From Chamaecyparis obtusa (lineage: Eukaryota > Streptophyta > Pinopsida > Cupressales > Cupressaceae): DNA of 64,000 nucleotides. The translations under genes were made by a program, and so were the position numbers. Shown one piece after another: positions 1 to 10,509 of the stretch. How positions within the stretch are numbered: the stretch's first letter is position 1; the number at the start of each line of letters is the position of its first letter. The stretch is from the NCBI GenBank assembly GCA_027943335.1, contig BSBK01002060.1, positions 62,001 to 126,000 of the forward strand, given 5' to 3'. The notes beneath the pieces are model-generated. The model was not told the origin of the DNA. It did no database searches and worked only from the letters and a program-made list of their open reading frames with translations.

Positions 1-194
1 GTAATATCTGGCCCTAACTAGGAAGGCATCATAGCCTGACATGTATCATTCTATTTGATGAAAATATATGAAAGGTATGACATTCTTTCTCACTATTATT
101 GTTTGTTTGCTTCTTCATGTGTTGAGTAGGCTTGGATCATTAGGCTGTGCCATTGTTTGTCCCCTCTTGCTCCCTGCCTTGTGTCAAGATGAGA
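1..194 (+). mobile_element. 3' end of a Ty3/gypsy-type LTR (partial)
   Basis: This stretch resembles the end of the gypsy LTR at 1690-1888. Shared pieces include a GAAGGC..TAGCC..ACATGTAT block, a GATGAA..TATATGA block, and an ending in CCCTGCCTTGTGTCA. It is cut by the window start. It is therefore an LTR fragment from a relative of the element ending at 1888. No target duplication can be assigned. Confidence 0.5.
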
Positions 195-688
195 TCAAAT
201 CTATACTGGATGGAGAAGATCTGTAATCAGCATCACAGTGCAAACCAAAGGATCAGGTACTAAGACATTTTAATAGGTGTATCAAGGTAAATCTTTTAAC
301 ATAGTGGTTTTGATAGACCTTAGTAAATATCTTAACCGAATGCTTACTTAGTTGTAAGTCTTAAATCCTTTTGCAAGGTAGATTGTATAAATCTCAAAGC
401 TCTTAACAGGGTAGACCCCTCACAGGGTAGATCATATTTTGTGATCAAACTTGTGAAGATTTGTGGGTGTCATCCCCACCCCAGTTTTACCTTTGAAGGG
501 TTTTTGGATAACCAAAATCATTGTGTTATGTTTATTTTCATGAGTGATGTTCAACTTATTAGATCCATTACATTGTTGAGTTTTATGTTAATGCTATGCA
601 AGTTTTCATTTATGTCAAAATGGATAAATCGGTGATATCTGATTCACGCCCCCTCTCAGTATCACATTTTCCCAATAGATTTCCAACA
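195..688 (+). mobile_element. Truncated copia-type LTR, 3' part
   Basis: The segment contains AGATCTGTAATCAGCA, several 'ctcttaacNNggt' phrases, the block CACGCCCCCTCTCAGT and a terminal TTCCAACA at 681-688. The same landmarks occur in the downstream half of the copia LTRs at 19505-20826 and 25471-26791 and in the solo LTR at 33134-34277. The 5' half of the LTR is absent. Gypsy pol sequence resumes at 689, so this fragment sits against older chromovirus DNA. Confidence 0.55.
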
Positions 689-1239
689 TAAAGTTTGATG
701 AGTTTATGAAGACAGTGCATGAGGAAGTGAAACATAAATTGGAAAATAGTAACTAGAAATACAAAGACAGAGCAGATAGATCAAGGAGACATAAGACTAT
801 TACAGTTGGGGATGAAGTAATGGTTCATTTGAAGAAAGGTAGATTTCCTGTTGGAACATATGGGAAGTAGAAAATGAAGAATTTTGTTCTTTGCAAGATA
901 CTGAGGAGATTTGACAGTGGAAATGCTTATCAAATTGAGTTACCTGATGACATGGATATATCACCTATATTCAATATTATAGATTTGTATGAGTACCATG
1001 AACCTGATGAATACATGATAGTACCAAATGATTATCCTAAGAAGCGGACAAAAGAAGTTGAGAAGATTTTGGAACAAAGAGTTGGAAGAAGCACAAGAAA
1101 AAGAGTACATGGAGTATTTGGTAAAGTGGAAGAATAGACCAATTGAAGATTGTTCATGAATTTCGCAATCTAAGTTAGATTCAGCTTGGGTTGTACCTGC
1201 TACATGATTCAAAGAATCATTTCAAACAACCCAAGGTGT
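689..1239 (+). pseudogene. Ty3/gypsy chromovirus pol C-terminus with chromodomain, decayed
   Basis: Conceptual translation gives the end of a gypsy integrase. Key pieces are FDEFMK near 692, VGDEVMVHLKK near 810, a PVGTY motif, then GNAYQIELPDDMDISPIFN and DLYEYHE. A chromodomain-like tail follows (VEKILEQR, then EYLVKWKNRPIEDCS after a one-frame shift near 1100). The longest open piece is 874-1137. It is broken by stops at 868-870 and after IEDCS and by the frameshift at the chromodomain. In chromoviruses this tail tethers integrase to chromatin. The LTR starts at about 1240, so this is the 3' end of a decayed element. Confidence 0.75.
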
Positions 1240-1888
1240 CTGATGCGGGAGCATCTCAGGTTCTTAGCAATCCCATGTCACCAAAAATAAGTTTGAATTG
1301 TTATGTTGGTTTGGTAGTTTCTCAGTTCCTTCTTTGACCGAGTTAGCTTGGTAGTTGCTTGGTTCCTTCTTTGATCAAGTTGTTCAATTGGTTTACCAAT
1401 TTATTTCCTGGTGCTTAGTAATCTTTCTTACTATGTGGTTTATTTTGATTTCCTGTTGAGGCCGACTTGTGCATTGAATTTTGGTTGTGGAGTTAATGTT
1501 GGTATCAATCATTAGGAAGTGTGTGGACCTAGATCTGGTTGTTCCTTTCTTCAATAATGGATCTAAAGGCTGACTTGTTTCGGTAGCCGCTCTTATAAAT
1601 ATAGTTGTTGTTCTTAGTTTTGATTATCAGTTTTAGGAAGATAGAGGATAGTTCTGAAAGATGAATCATCACATGTATGAGGACTTATGTATTGATCTTT
1701 GAATGTATTTGATTGTAACCGAGAAGGCCTTACAGCCCAACATGTATGAATCAATTGATGAATAATATATGAAGTTTTCTGCATTCTCTCTTTCATCTTG
1801 TGTGTTTTCTTCCATGTGTGTGATCTCTGCAAGGGGGGTTGTGATCAAGGTGTGCCTTTGGCCCTTTATTCTGCCCTGCCTTGTGTCA
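1240..1888 (+). mobile_element. 3' LTR of the Ty3/gypsy chromovirus
   Basis: The LTR begins near TGATGCGGGAGCATCTCAGG, just after the chromodomain remnant, and ends in the CCCTGCCTTGTGTCA block. That end matches the LTR fragment at 1-194. The antisense gypsy LTR junction near 49270 carries the same kind of start (TGATGCAGGAGCATCATG). The boundary at 1888 is approximate. Confidence 0.5.
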
Positions 1889-3054
1889 CAATGACACTAA
1901 GAGAAAAATAATCATAAATAATGACCAATTCAGAGAGGATGTGAAGAAGATATGGAGAGAGAAGGAAGATGATGCACTACCAATGAAAGACCCTGTGTCG
2001 GATGATAGAGGGAATTCATCTACCAACTAAGAAAGAAAATAAATGCTTAGGGATACAAATTTTTTTGAAACATTTGAAAAGTCCCTTAAATCAAATTTTG
2101 AGCTAAAGTATTCAAGAGCATAGAATAGATGCAATGATATTTAGGAGAATAGTAAAGTAGATGAGAAATATTAAGTACATGATTACTATCGATGAACTAA
2201 ATTCACTATAGGTATGAAAGCGACTATTGGCCTACAATAAATGCTTTATTACAAATAGCCATTGGACATTTTTTCATTTTGTATAATGACACTTATTATG
2301 AAAAAGTTACATTCTGAAAAAGTTACTACGAAGAACAAAGCCTAAGGAAATACTACTGTATAATGAGCTATTAGATTCTATAGAAAGGAATTTGATGGAT
2401 TGATTGAACTGCAAACTCTAAAAAATGTAAATCTCAGATAAGCAAAGGAACATACAAAATTCACAATGACAGAGAGAATGGTATTAGTTGATAGATTAGA
2501 AGAGGATGAACCAAAATATTAGTTAAGTACTCTAAAAAAAATAGATGTAAATGAAGTTGGAGTATTATCTCAGATACCTTGCAGAGTCATGTTGACAAAA
2601 GATGTAAGATCATTTATTCAACTCAAACAGATTAAAATTGGAGATGAGGATATAAGAACAGCCTACAAGGAACTATACAAATAGGAAGGAATGTTGAATG
2701 AAGAGTATGGACATCTGGAAACAAAAGGCTTAACATGCATCGTGCATATGTCAATGAATTTTGATGTTGAATGGATCAAATGTGTATTGAGTCGAATACA
2801 TGGAGACTATATTTGGATGGAAGGATATAGATAAATTTAAATAACAATGGAAATCATAAGTGCAATCATAGGATTTCCATTTAATGGGGAAAAATGTGTA
2901 AAGGAGCTTGATCTTAAAAAAAAATTTGAAGGTGTAGTTAGGTACAAGAAAGATCAAAAAAAATTTGTTGTAAGCAACATCTTGGATAAAGAAATGAAGT
3001 TTTCATCAATGATCATTGGCCTACAAGATCTATCAAGAAAATTAGTTAGAAAAT
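1889..3054 (+). pseudogene. Decayed retroelement ORF, left half (unidentified protein)
   Basis: Scattered open pieces suggest one old coding region, with lysine- and glutamate-rich stretches such as TERMVLVDRLEEDEPKY and IQLKQIKIGDEDIRTAYKEL. The best-preserved piece lies at 2847-3054 (IIGFPFNGEKCVKELDLKKK ... SSMIIGLQDLSRKLVRK). I do not recognise the fold. The reading continues directly into 37148 once the 34-kb insertion and one copy of the AAAT duplication are removed: VRK then YIGRSTT. This half therefore belongs with the decayed ORF at 37144-39702. Stops are frequent, so no product is expected. Confidence 0.5.
3051..3054. repeat. Left target-site duplication AAAT of the 34-kb insertion
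   Basis: AAAT at 3051-3054 directly precedes GGGTATGTGC. An identical AAAT at 37144-37147 directly follows the inverted GCACATACCC. Confidence 0.75.
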
Positions 3055-3812
3055 GGGTATGTGCGGGATCATGGTATACCAAACTATGGCCTTAAGTGGC
3101 AATGAAAAATTAGAAAATTAGGGTTAGTCAACTTGACATAAAAGGTTGAACATCTTATGAACCTTATGTGAAAAAGTTGTAATAGTAGAATCTGCAGGAA
3201 ATTGAATGTAGTTTCTAAACTACTAGCCGTTGTTTGAAATTTTTTTTGTCTAATTGTTTAAAATTTTATATTTCAATGCAGTACTACAAAAATTTTAGGG
3301 AAAAGATAAAGAGTATGTGTATGTCTGACCACCTTAATCATAATCAAATGATTATATATTTTCCCAAGATTCTAGATATAAGTAGTAGACTCATGCTCAG
3401 ATGTGACGCATATTTTTTTGTAATTTTTGGTCAAATAAATAATTAATTATGAATTTTTTGCTACAAATTTTTTACAATTAAAAAACTCTCGAGTCTGACC
3501 ACCTTAACTAATTCAAAATTTTACCAAATTCAAAACTTTTTTTTTTCTTATAGTAGTTGAAGCATAGAATGTGATACATGTTTCAGATTTCAAAAAGGTT
3601 AAACAGTTTGAAAGTTATAGTTGTTTTTCAATCAGTATGTCAATTAGGACTTTAAAGATAACTCAATTGAAAAATAAGTAATAATTACTTACAAAACTCA
3701 AAATTTGACAGCAATTATATCGATGCAAAGTTGATAATGTCTTTAAGAAACCCTTTTCATTTCATCAATTTCGGGTGAAAAAATAGTCGTCAACTACATG
3801 GTCGAAGTCTCA
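3055..3812 (+). mobile_element. Left body of the outer TIR element
   Basis: This AT-rich non-coding stretch runs parallel to 60537-61300. Shared landmarks are CTTAAGTGGCAATGAAAAAT, two 'gtctgaccaccttaa' phrases, 'agtagtagactcatgc', and 'caattatatcgatagaaagctgataat' with small changes. The similarity fails at about 3812, where the extra DNA begins. Short ORFs here (for example 3234-3446) follow no conserved frame and are not called as genes. Confidence 0.7.
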
Positions 3813-3895
3813 GTATCAAGAACTATCTCCTGAAACACACCTAAAGGGATGACCACCCACATTCGGTAATTCCCAAGAAATACCAAGCCTAATCG
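3813..3895. other. Short spacer between TIR element and foldback array
   Basis: About 83 bp match neither the short relative at 60537-61343 nor the inverted repeat that starts near 3896. They may be extra internal sequence of the outer element or part of the inserted element. No gene is visible. Confidence 0.4.
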
Positions 3896-4228
3896 ATTAT
3901 CCAAAAAAGCCCACCTATTTTTAAATTTGAATTGTCCAACTTTTTCCAATTTCAAGTTACAAGGATTTATACAAATATAACTTTAATTTATATTTGTATA
4001 AATACAAGTTAAATACATTGTAGGATGTTTGAGATAGGTTTCAACTTAATAGGAGTTAAGATGCAAATTCTAGATTTTGGGGGACTTCAAAAAATTTCAG
4101 ACTTAGCCAAATTTCAGGATTCAACAAGCCTTCAGCAGGGTTACCTCCCATAATCCATCATGACTTTCTAAGGTCAAACTGAATATAGAAAAAGTATTCT
4201 CAAATGGTTTTAACTCATTTTATCACAA
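3896..4228 (+). repeat. Foldback left unique inverted terminus (~335 bp)
   Basis: This segment is the inverted counterpart of 15490-15858, with small differences and about 37 bp missing near 3990 relative to the right copy. It contains the internal imperfect palindrome TTTATACAAATATAA..TTATATTTGTATAAA. It is non-coding. Confidence 0.75.
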
Positions 4229-4234
4229 AACATT

Positions 4235-7200
4235 TGGACACCTTAGGACACACCTGAGAATTCTAATGTGTCAAAAGGGGTCATGGGGACTTCCTAGGGG
4301 CCCTAACACAAGATAAGGCATACTAGGACCCCTATGAAGTCCCCATGACCCCATTTTGAAAGATTTGAACCCTCAAGTGTGTTTGAAGGGGTCGTAGGAC
4401 CCCTTAGGAAACACTTGAGGGTTCTAATGTGTCAAAAGGGGTCATGGGGACTTCCTAGGGGTCCTAACGCATGATAAGGTGTACTAGGACCCCTAAGAAG
4501 TCCCCATGACCCCTTTTGACACATTGGAACCCTCAAGTGTGTCTGAAGCAGTCGTAGGACCCCTTAGGAAACATGTGAGCATTCCAATGTGTTAAAGGGG
4601 GTCATGCAAACTTCCTACGGGTCCTAACACATGATAAGGTGTACTAGGACCCCTAGAAAGTCCCCATCACCCCTTTTGACACATTACAACCCTCAAGTGT
4701 GTCCTAAGGGTTCACACGACCCCTTCAGACACACTTGATCATTCCAATATGTCAAAAAGGGTGATGGGAAATTCCTAGGGTTCCTAGTACACCTTATAAT
4801 GCATTATGACCCCTAGGAAGTCCCCATGACCCCTTTTGACACATTCAAACTATCAAGTGTGTCCTAAGGGGTCATAGGATTCCTTAACAACCCCTTAGGA
4901 CATAGTTGAGGGTTCTAATGTGTCAAAAGGGGTCATGGAGACTTCCTAGGGGTCCTAATGTGTGATAAGGCATACTAGGACCCCTAAGAAGTCCCCATGA
5001 CCCCTTTTGACACATTGGAACACACAAGTGTGTCCTAAGGAATCCTACGACCAATTAGGACACACTTGATAGTTCGAATGTGTCAAAAGGGCTCATGGGG
5101 ACTTCACAAGGGTTCCAACATGTGATAAGGTGTACTAGGACCCCTACAAAGTCCCCATGACCCCTTTTTATACATTTGAATGCTCAAATGTGTCCGAAGG
5201 GGTCGTAGGACACCTTAGGACACACCTGAGGGTTCTAATGTGTCAAAAGGGGTCATGGGGAACTCCTAGAGGTCCTAACATGTGATAAGGAAAACTAGGA
5301 CCCCTAGGAAGTCCTCATGAACCCTTTTGACACATTGGATAGCTCAAGTGTGTCAAAACAGGTCATGGGGACTTCCTAGGGGTCCTAACACGTATTAGGA
5401 CCCCTAAAACATACCCATGACCCCTTTTGACACATTTGAATGCTCAAGTGTGTCTGAAGGGGTCATAGGACCCCATAGGACACACTTGAGGGTTCAAATG
5501 TGTCAAAAGGGGTCATGTGGGCTTCCTACAGGTCCTATCATGTGATAAGGCATACTAGGACCCCTAGGAAGTACCCATGACCCCTTTTGACACATTAGAA
5601 CCCTCAAGTATGTCCTAAGGGGTCCTACAACCCCTTAGGACACACTTGAGGGTTCTAATGTGTCAAAAGGGGTCATGGGGACTTCCTAGGAGCCTAACGC
5701 GTGATAAGGCATACTAGGACCTCTATGAAGTCCCCATGACCCCTTTTGACACATTTGAACCCTCAAGTGTGTCTGAAGGGGTCATACGACGCCTTAGGAC
5801 ACACTTGAGGGTTATAATGTGTCAAAATTGGTCATGGGCACTTCATAGGTGTCCTAGTATGCCTTATCACATGTACTATGACCCCTCATAAGTCCCCATG
5901 ACCCCTTTTGACACATTTGAATGCTCAAGTGTGTCCAAAGGTGTCGTAGGACCCCTTAGGACACACTTGAAAGTTCTAATATGTCAAAAGAGGTCATGGG
6001 GACTTCTTAGGGGCCCTAACATGTGATAAGGTGAACTAGTACCCCTAGGAAGTCCCCATGAACCCTTTTGACACATTGGATAGCTCAAGTGTGTCTAAAG
6101 GGGTCCTACGACCCCTTCAAACATAGTTGAGGGTTCCAATGTGTCAAAAGGGATCATCGCAACTTCGTATGAGTCCTAAGACTTGATAAGGCATACTAGG
6201 ACCCCTAAGAAGTCCCCATGACCCCTTTTGACACATTTGAATGCTCAAGTGTGTTTGAAGGGGTCGTAGGACCCCTTAGGACACACATGAGGGTTCAAAT
6301 GTGTCAAAAGGGGTCATGGGGACGTCTTAGGGGTCCTCACATGTGACAAGCTGTACTAGGACACATAGGAAGTCCTGATGACCCCTTTTGACACATTAAA
6401 ACTCTCAAGTGTGTCCTAAGGGGACCCCTTAGGACACACTTGAGTGTTCTAATGTGTCAAAAGGGGTCATGGGGACTTCCTAGGGGTCCTAACACATGAT
6501 AAGCCATACTAGGACCTCTATGACATACCCATTACCCCTTTTGACACATTTGAACCCTCAAGTGTGTCCGAAGGGATTGAAGGACCCATTAGGACACACT
6601 TGAGGGTTCTAATGTGTTAAAAGGGTTCATGGGGACTTCCTAGGGGTCCTAGTATGCCTTATCATGCATATCAGGACCCCTCGAAAGTGCCCATGACCCA
6701 TTTTGACACTTTTGAATACTCAAATGTGTTTGGAGGGGTCATAGGATCCCTTAGGACACACTTGAGCATTTCAATGTGTCAAAAGGGATCGTGGGGACTT
6801 CCTAGGGGTCCTAACGCATGATAAGTCATACTAGGGCCCCTAAGAATTCCCCATGACCCCTTTTAAAACATTTGAATGATCAAGTGTGTCTGAAGGGGTC
6901 ATAGGACCCCTTAGGACACACTTGAGCATTCCAATCTATCAATAGGGGTCCTGGGGACTTCCTATGAGTCCTAACACATGATAAGGCATAATAGGACCCC
7001 TAGGAAGTCCCCATGACCCCTTTTGAATCATTTGAATGCTCAAGTGTGTCTAAAGGGGTCGTAGGACCCCTTAGGACACACTTGACATTCCAATGTGTCA
7101 ATAGGGGTCATGGGAACTTCCTAGGGGTCCTAACATGTGATAAGGCATACTAGGACCCTAGGAAGTCCTCATGACCCCTTTTGACACATTTAAAAGCTGA

Positions 7201-7868
7201 AGTGTGTCCTAAGGGGTCCTAGGGGTCTCCATGACCCCTTTTGACACATTTGAATGCTCAAGTGTGTCTGAAGGGGTCGTAGGACCCCTTAGGACACACT
7301 TAAGGGTTCAAATATGTCAAAAGTGGTCATGGGGACTTCCTAGGAGTCCTAACATGTGATAACACATACTAGGACCCCTAGGAAGTTCCCATGACCCCTT
7401 TTGACACATTTGAATGCTCAAGTGTGTTCGAAGGGGTTGCAGGACCCCTTAGGACACACTTCAAGGTTCTAATATATTAAAAGGGGTCATGGGGACTTCA
7501 TAGGAGTCTTAATGTGTGATAAGGCATACTAGGACCCCTAGGAAGTCCCCATGACCCCTTTTGACATATTTGAATGCTCAAGTGTGTCAAAAGGGGTCCT
7601 ACAGCCCCTTCAGACACACTTGAGTGTTCAAATGTGTCAAAAGGGGTAATGGAAACTTCCTAGGGGTCCCAATGGGTGATAAGGCGTACTAGGACCCCTA
7701 GGAAGTGCCCATCACCCCTTTTTACACATTAGAACCCTCAAGTGTGTCCAAATAGGTCATAGGACCCCTTAGGACACACTTGAGGGTTCTAATGTGTCAA
7801 AAGGGGTCATTTGGACTTCCTAGGGGTCCTAATGCATGATAAGGTGTACTAGGACCCTTAGGAAGTCC
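4235..7868. repeat. 160-bp palindromic satellite, left block
   Basis: Tandem monomers recur every 160 bp (for example the phrase 'gtctgaag' or 'gtcctaag' at 4541 and 4701). Each monomer is itself a near-palindrome. One arm reads CTTGAGGGTTCTAATGTGTC, AAAAGGGGTCATGGGGACTT, CCTAGGGGTCCTA. The other arm is its reverse complement, and an asymmetric loop of about 18 bp (ACACATGATAAGGCATAC) lies between them. In this block the loop reads GATAAGG in about 19 units and CTTAT in 3 (near 4785, 5850, 6650). One truncated unit lies near 5385. ORFs here, in any frame, are repeat artefacts. Confidence 0.9.
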
Positions 7869-7869
7869 C

Positions 7870-10509
7870 TGTTGGTTAACAGTTTGTCCTCCTGTTAGAT
7901 TTATAATCTCTGACTCTTTTAGGTCCCAAGGTGAGAGAACAAAAGGATGTCACCAACAAATGGGTCAGTGTATGTTTACAACCACTACCCTCTGAATTAA
8001 TAGGTACAGTTCCTTGATTGTGTTTGATCTTCAATGAATGTGTCTTTTTATTGATCATCAGATTATTCCTTATGTGTTTTAACCAAATTATTTGTAGGTA
8101 CAAATAATTCAGGCAAGGATAAAAGTGGATAACTTATAATCCCCAATGGAATGTTGATCACAGATTATCATGAGGTCCATCTTCTAACCTAACCTATCTA
8201 TTCTAAGAATGCATATTCTACTAATGAGAATAGAAGTAGAATCATACATAGACAGCAAATAGAATTTCTTATGCTGCAACTATTAACATGAAATGGAATT
8301 CAAGTAAGAATTATAGTTCTATATATAATTGTACTTTCTATTCGGATGCATCTAAATAACAGGATGAATAGAACAAGAATCATACATGAAAAGGTAAATA
8401 TAATTACTTTCACTGCAATTACTGACATGAAATGGAATCCAATAAGCAATTACAACTTCACATATAACTATTTTGTCTATTCACATGCAAAAATGACAAC
8501 TACTGGTACAACAAACATGAAAATAGCTAAGTAAATGGAATCACTCTTGCTACAATTGCAAGTTTTCCAACCCCCTAAATTGAGTTCTTTGGTAGTATTT
8601 ATAGAATTTACAATGCTGGTAGCCATTGGCAATGATCCAGCTTCCAGAATATAGACAGACAAAGCACAAGAAAGAAACCTTTTCAATCTAGGAACTTGAA
8701 AAGTCACCATGGATGTAAAAATAAAAGAAGACATAAGGATAATGACCTCTCAATCTAAAACTTTTCATCTTTCCTCAATTAGCATTTGTTGAGCTAAGTC
8801 CATTGGGCTTTCGGAGTCAAATCATTTTTCTATTCAAAGCTTTGAATTCAAAACTCAACTGAAATGAACAGCCATCAACCTCTATTCTTCGAACAGTGTC
8901 AACATTCCTTCTTGCACATTATCATCCCCCTTATCAGCATCTGGAAGATCTTCCCCATCATTGTCGAATCTCTTGTTAACTGAATCATGTGTAGATAAAT
9001 TTCAATAGATAAAAACATGCCCATGATCTATACTGCAACATTTGTCATGACACTTCACTGTGTCGAATTCAATTCTCATTTTTTACTTGTGTAGAGCCAA
9101 AATAATCATGATTATAGTAATAGACCTGCTGATAGAATTCCACCATTAACTTGGGAGTCGATATGACATTAGATCTCTATTTTAAGCTACCTTGCACTTG
9201 TTTCTTTATGCCAAATTGGAATTTATATCATTCAGCTTCATTGTCGCATGATCGCATGGTATTATTTTATTCCTTGCGATCATGTGACCGCTCTATGATT
9301 GGTGCAATATTTAATAACTATTCCATCTCATTATCACACTTGCACTGTTGACCTTTGTGGGTCCCAGCAAAACACACTTTCACTTGCCCGAGCTTCCATT
9401 GTCTCCATGCAACTATAATCAAGACATACATCTTTATTTGAATGCTCTATTCTAATCTTCTTGCATTTGTTTCCTTATACCAAAGTGGAGTTTATAAAAC
9501 ATGTCATGGACTCATGTTGTCGCATGATCGCAAGGCTCTTTTTTACCTCTTGCGATCATGTGACAACTCTATTTTTGTCAAGTCCGCACATCTTCCAAGA
9601 GGTTGTATTTCCCTGGCCAATCATAATGTCTGCATTGTTGGCATACGTGGACTCCAACTGGAGTCAATTTAATCTTCCCTATCCTTTGTGCCTCTTTCCC
9701 ACCTAACTGAATACGCTTCATGCCTTGTCGCATGATCGCAAGGCAATTCTCTCAGTCATGCGATCATGCGACCACACACCCAACCGGCTGCGCTTTCACG
9801 TCATCTAATCACTTAACCTCTGTGGGCCCACCTTACTACATGGAATACTACAACGAATCAGGAACTACCACATCGTAAAATTTGACAAGCGAACATACAA
9901 CTTTTCCTTTGTTCACAGGTCACTATGACAGCCCTACCATATCATCAATTTATTTGACCAATCACATGTCATCACCTCAGTTATAAAGTAATACCAAAGA
10001 CAGGCCAACTACGGCAGGTGGCACCTTGTCGCTATTTCGCATAAAATAAACATCGTGTAACTTTTTTATGTGAAATAACGACAGCTATAGATTCTGACCA
10101 AACATTAACCATGTTGAACGTTAACTTTTTGATCAACCGAGAAACAAAATGGATCTTTCTTATCAGAGTTGCACATTGTTAGAATGAAGTCTAGATATTT
10201 CAATACTGGCTCTGTCATTGCATCCATTACATGAAGAATCTTTCTTTTGATATGTTGTAAACATCTTGAGATCACGGCTTTCAAGCATCATAATCTTTGT
10301 CAGATTGGGATCTACAACCTACCCAAAATGAAGATATTTAAACACAACCCACCTAGCTTGAGGCAAGGAGAAAATGCAATGAAACCCGGCCAAGACTTCC
10401 TATCCTAGGGAAGACTTAGACCTAGACACCAGACTGACCAGACTGACTTGACATGACCATATGACTCCAATATTGCCCAAAACAATGAGTGACTAAAAGT
10501 TAGACAATA
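7870..10509. mobile_element. Probable solo LTR or small LTR-derived insertion in the satellite
   Basis: The satellite is interrupted here. The left junction reads GTCCC|TGTTGG and the right junction ACAATA|GTCCC, giving a 5-bp duplication GTCCC and termini close to the TG..CA rule (TGTTG against CAATA). No polyprotein is visible inside. It holds three inverted-repeat hairpins of the form TGTCGCATGATCGCAAGG..CTTGCGATCATGTGACA (near 9245, 9515 and 9725). A fourth hairpin with TCGCTATTTCGCATAAAA lies near 10030. At 2,640 bp it is long for a solo LTR, so a terminal-repeat derivative is also possible. Confidence 0.5.

Noticed and set aside
8477..8734. Possible small membrane protein on the minus strand
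   Set aside because: It has hydrophobic stretches but lies in an LTR-like insertion, with no homologue in the window and no start context or splice support.
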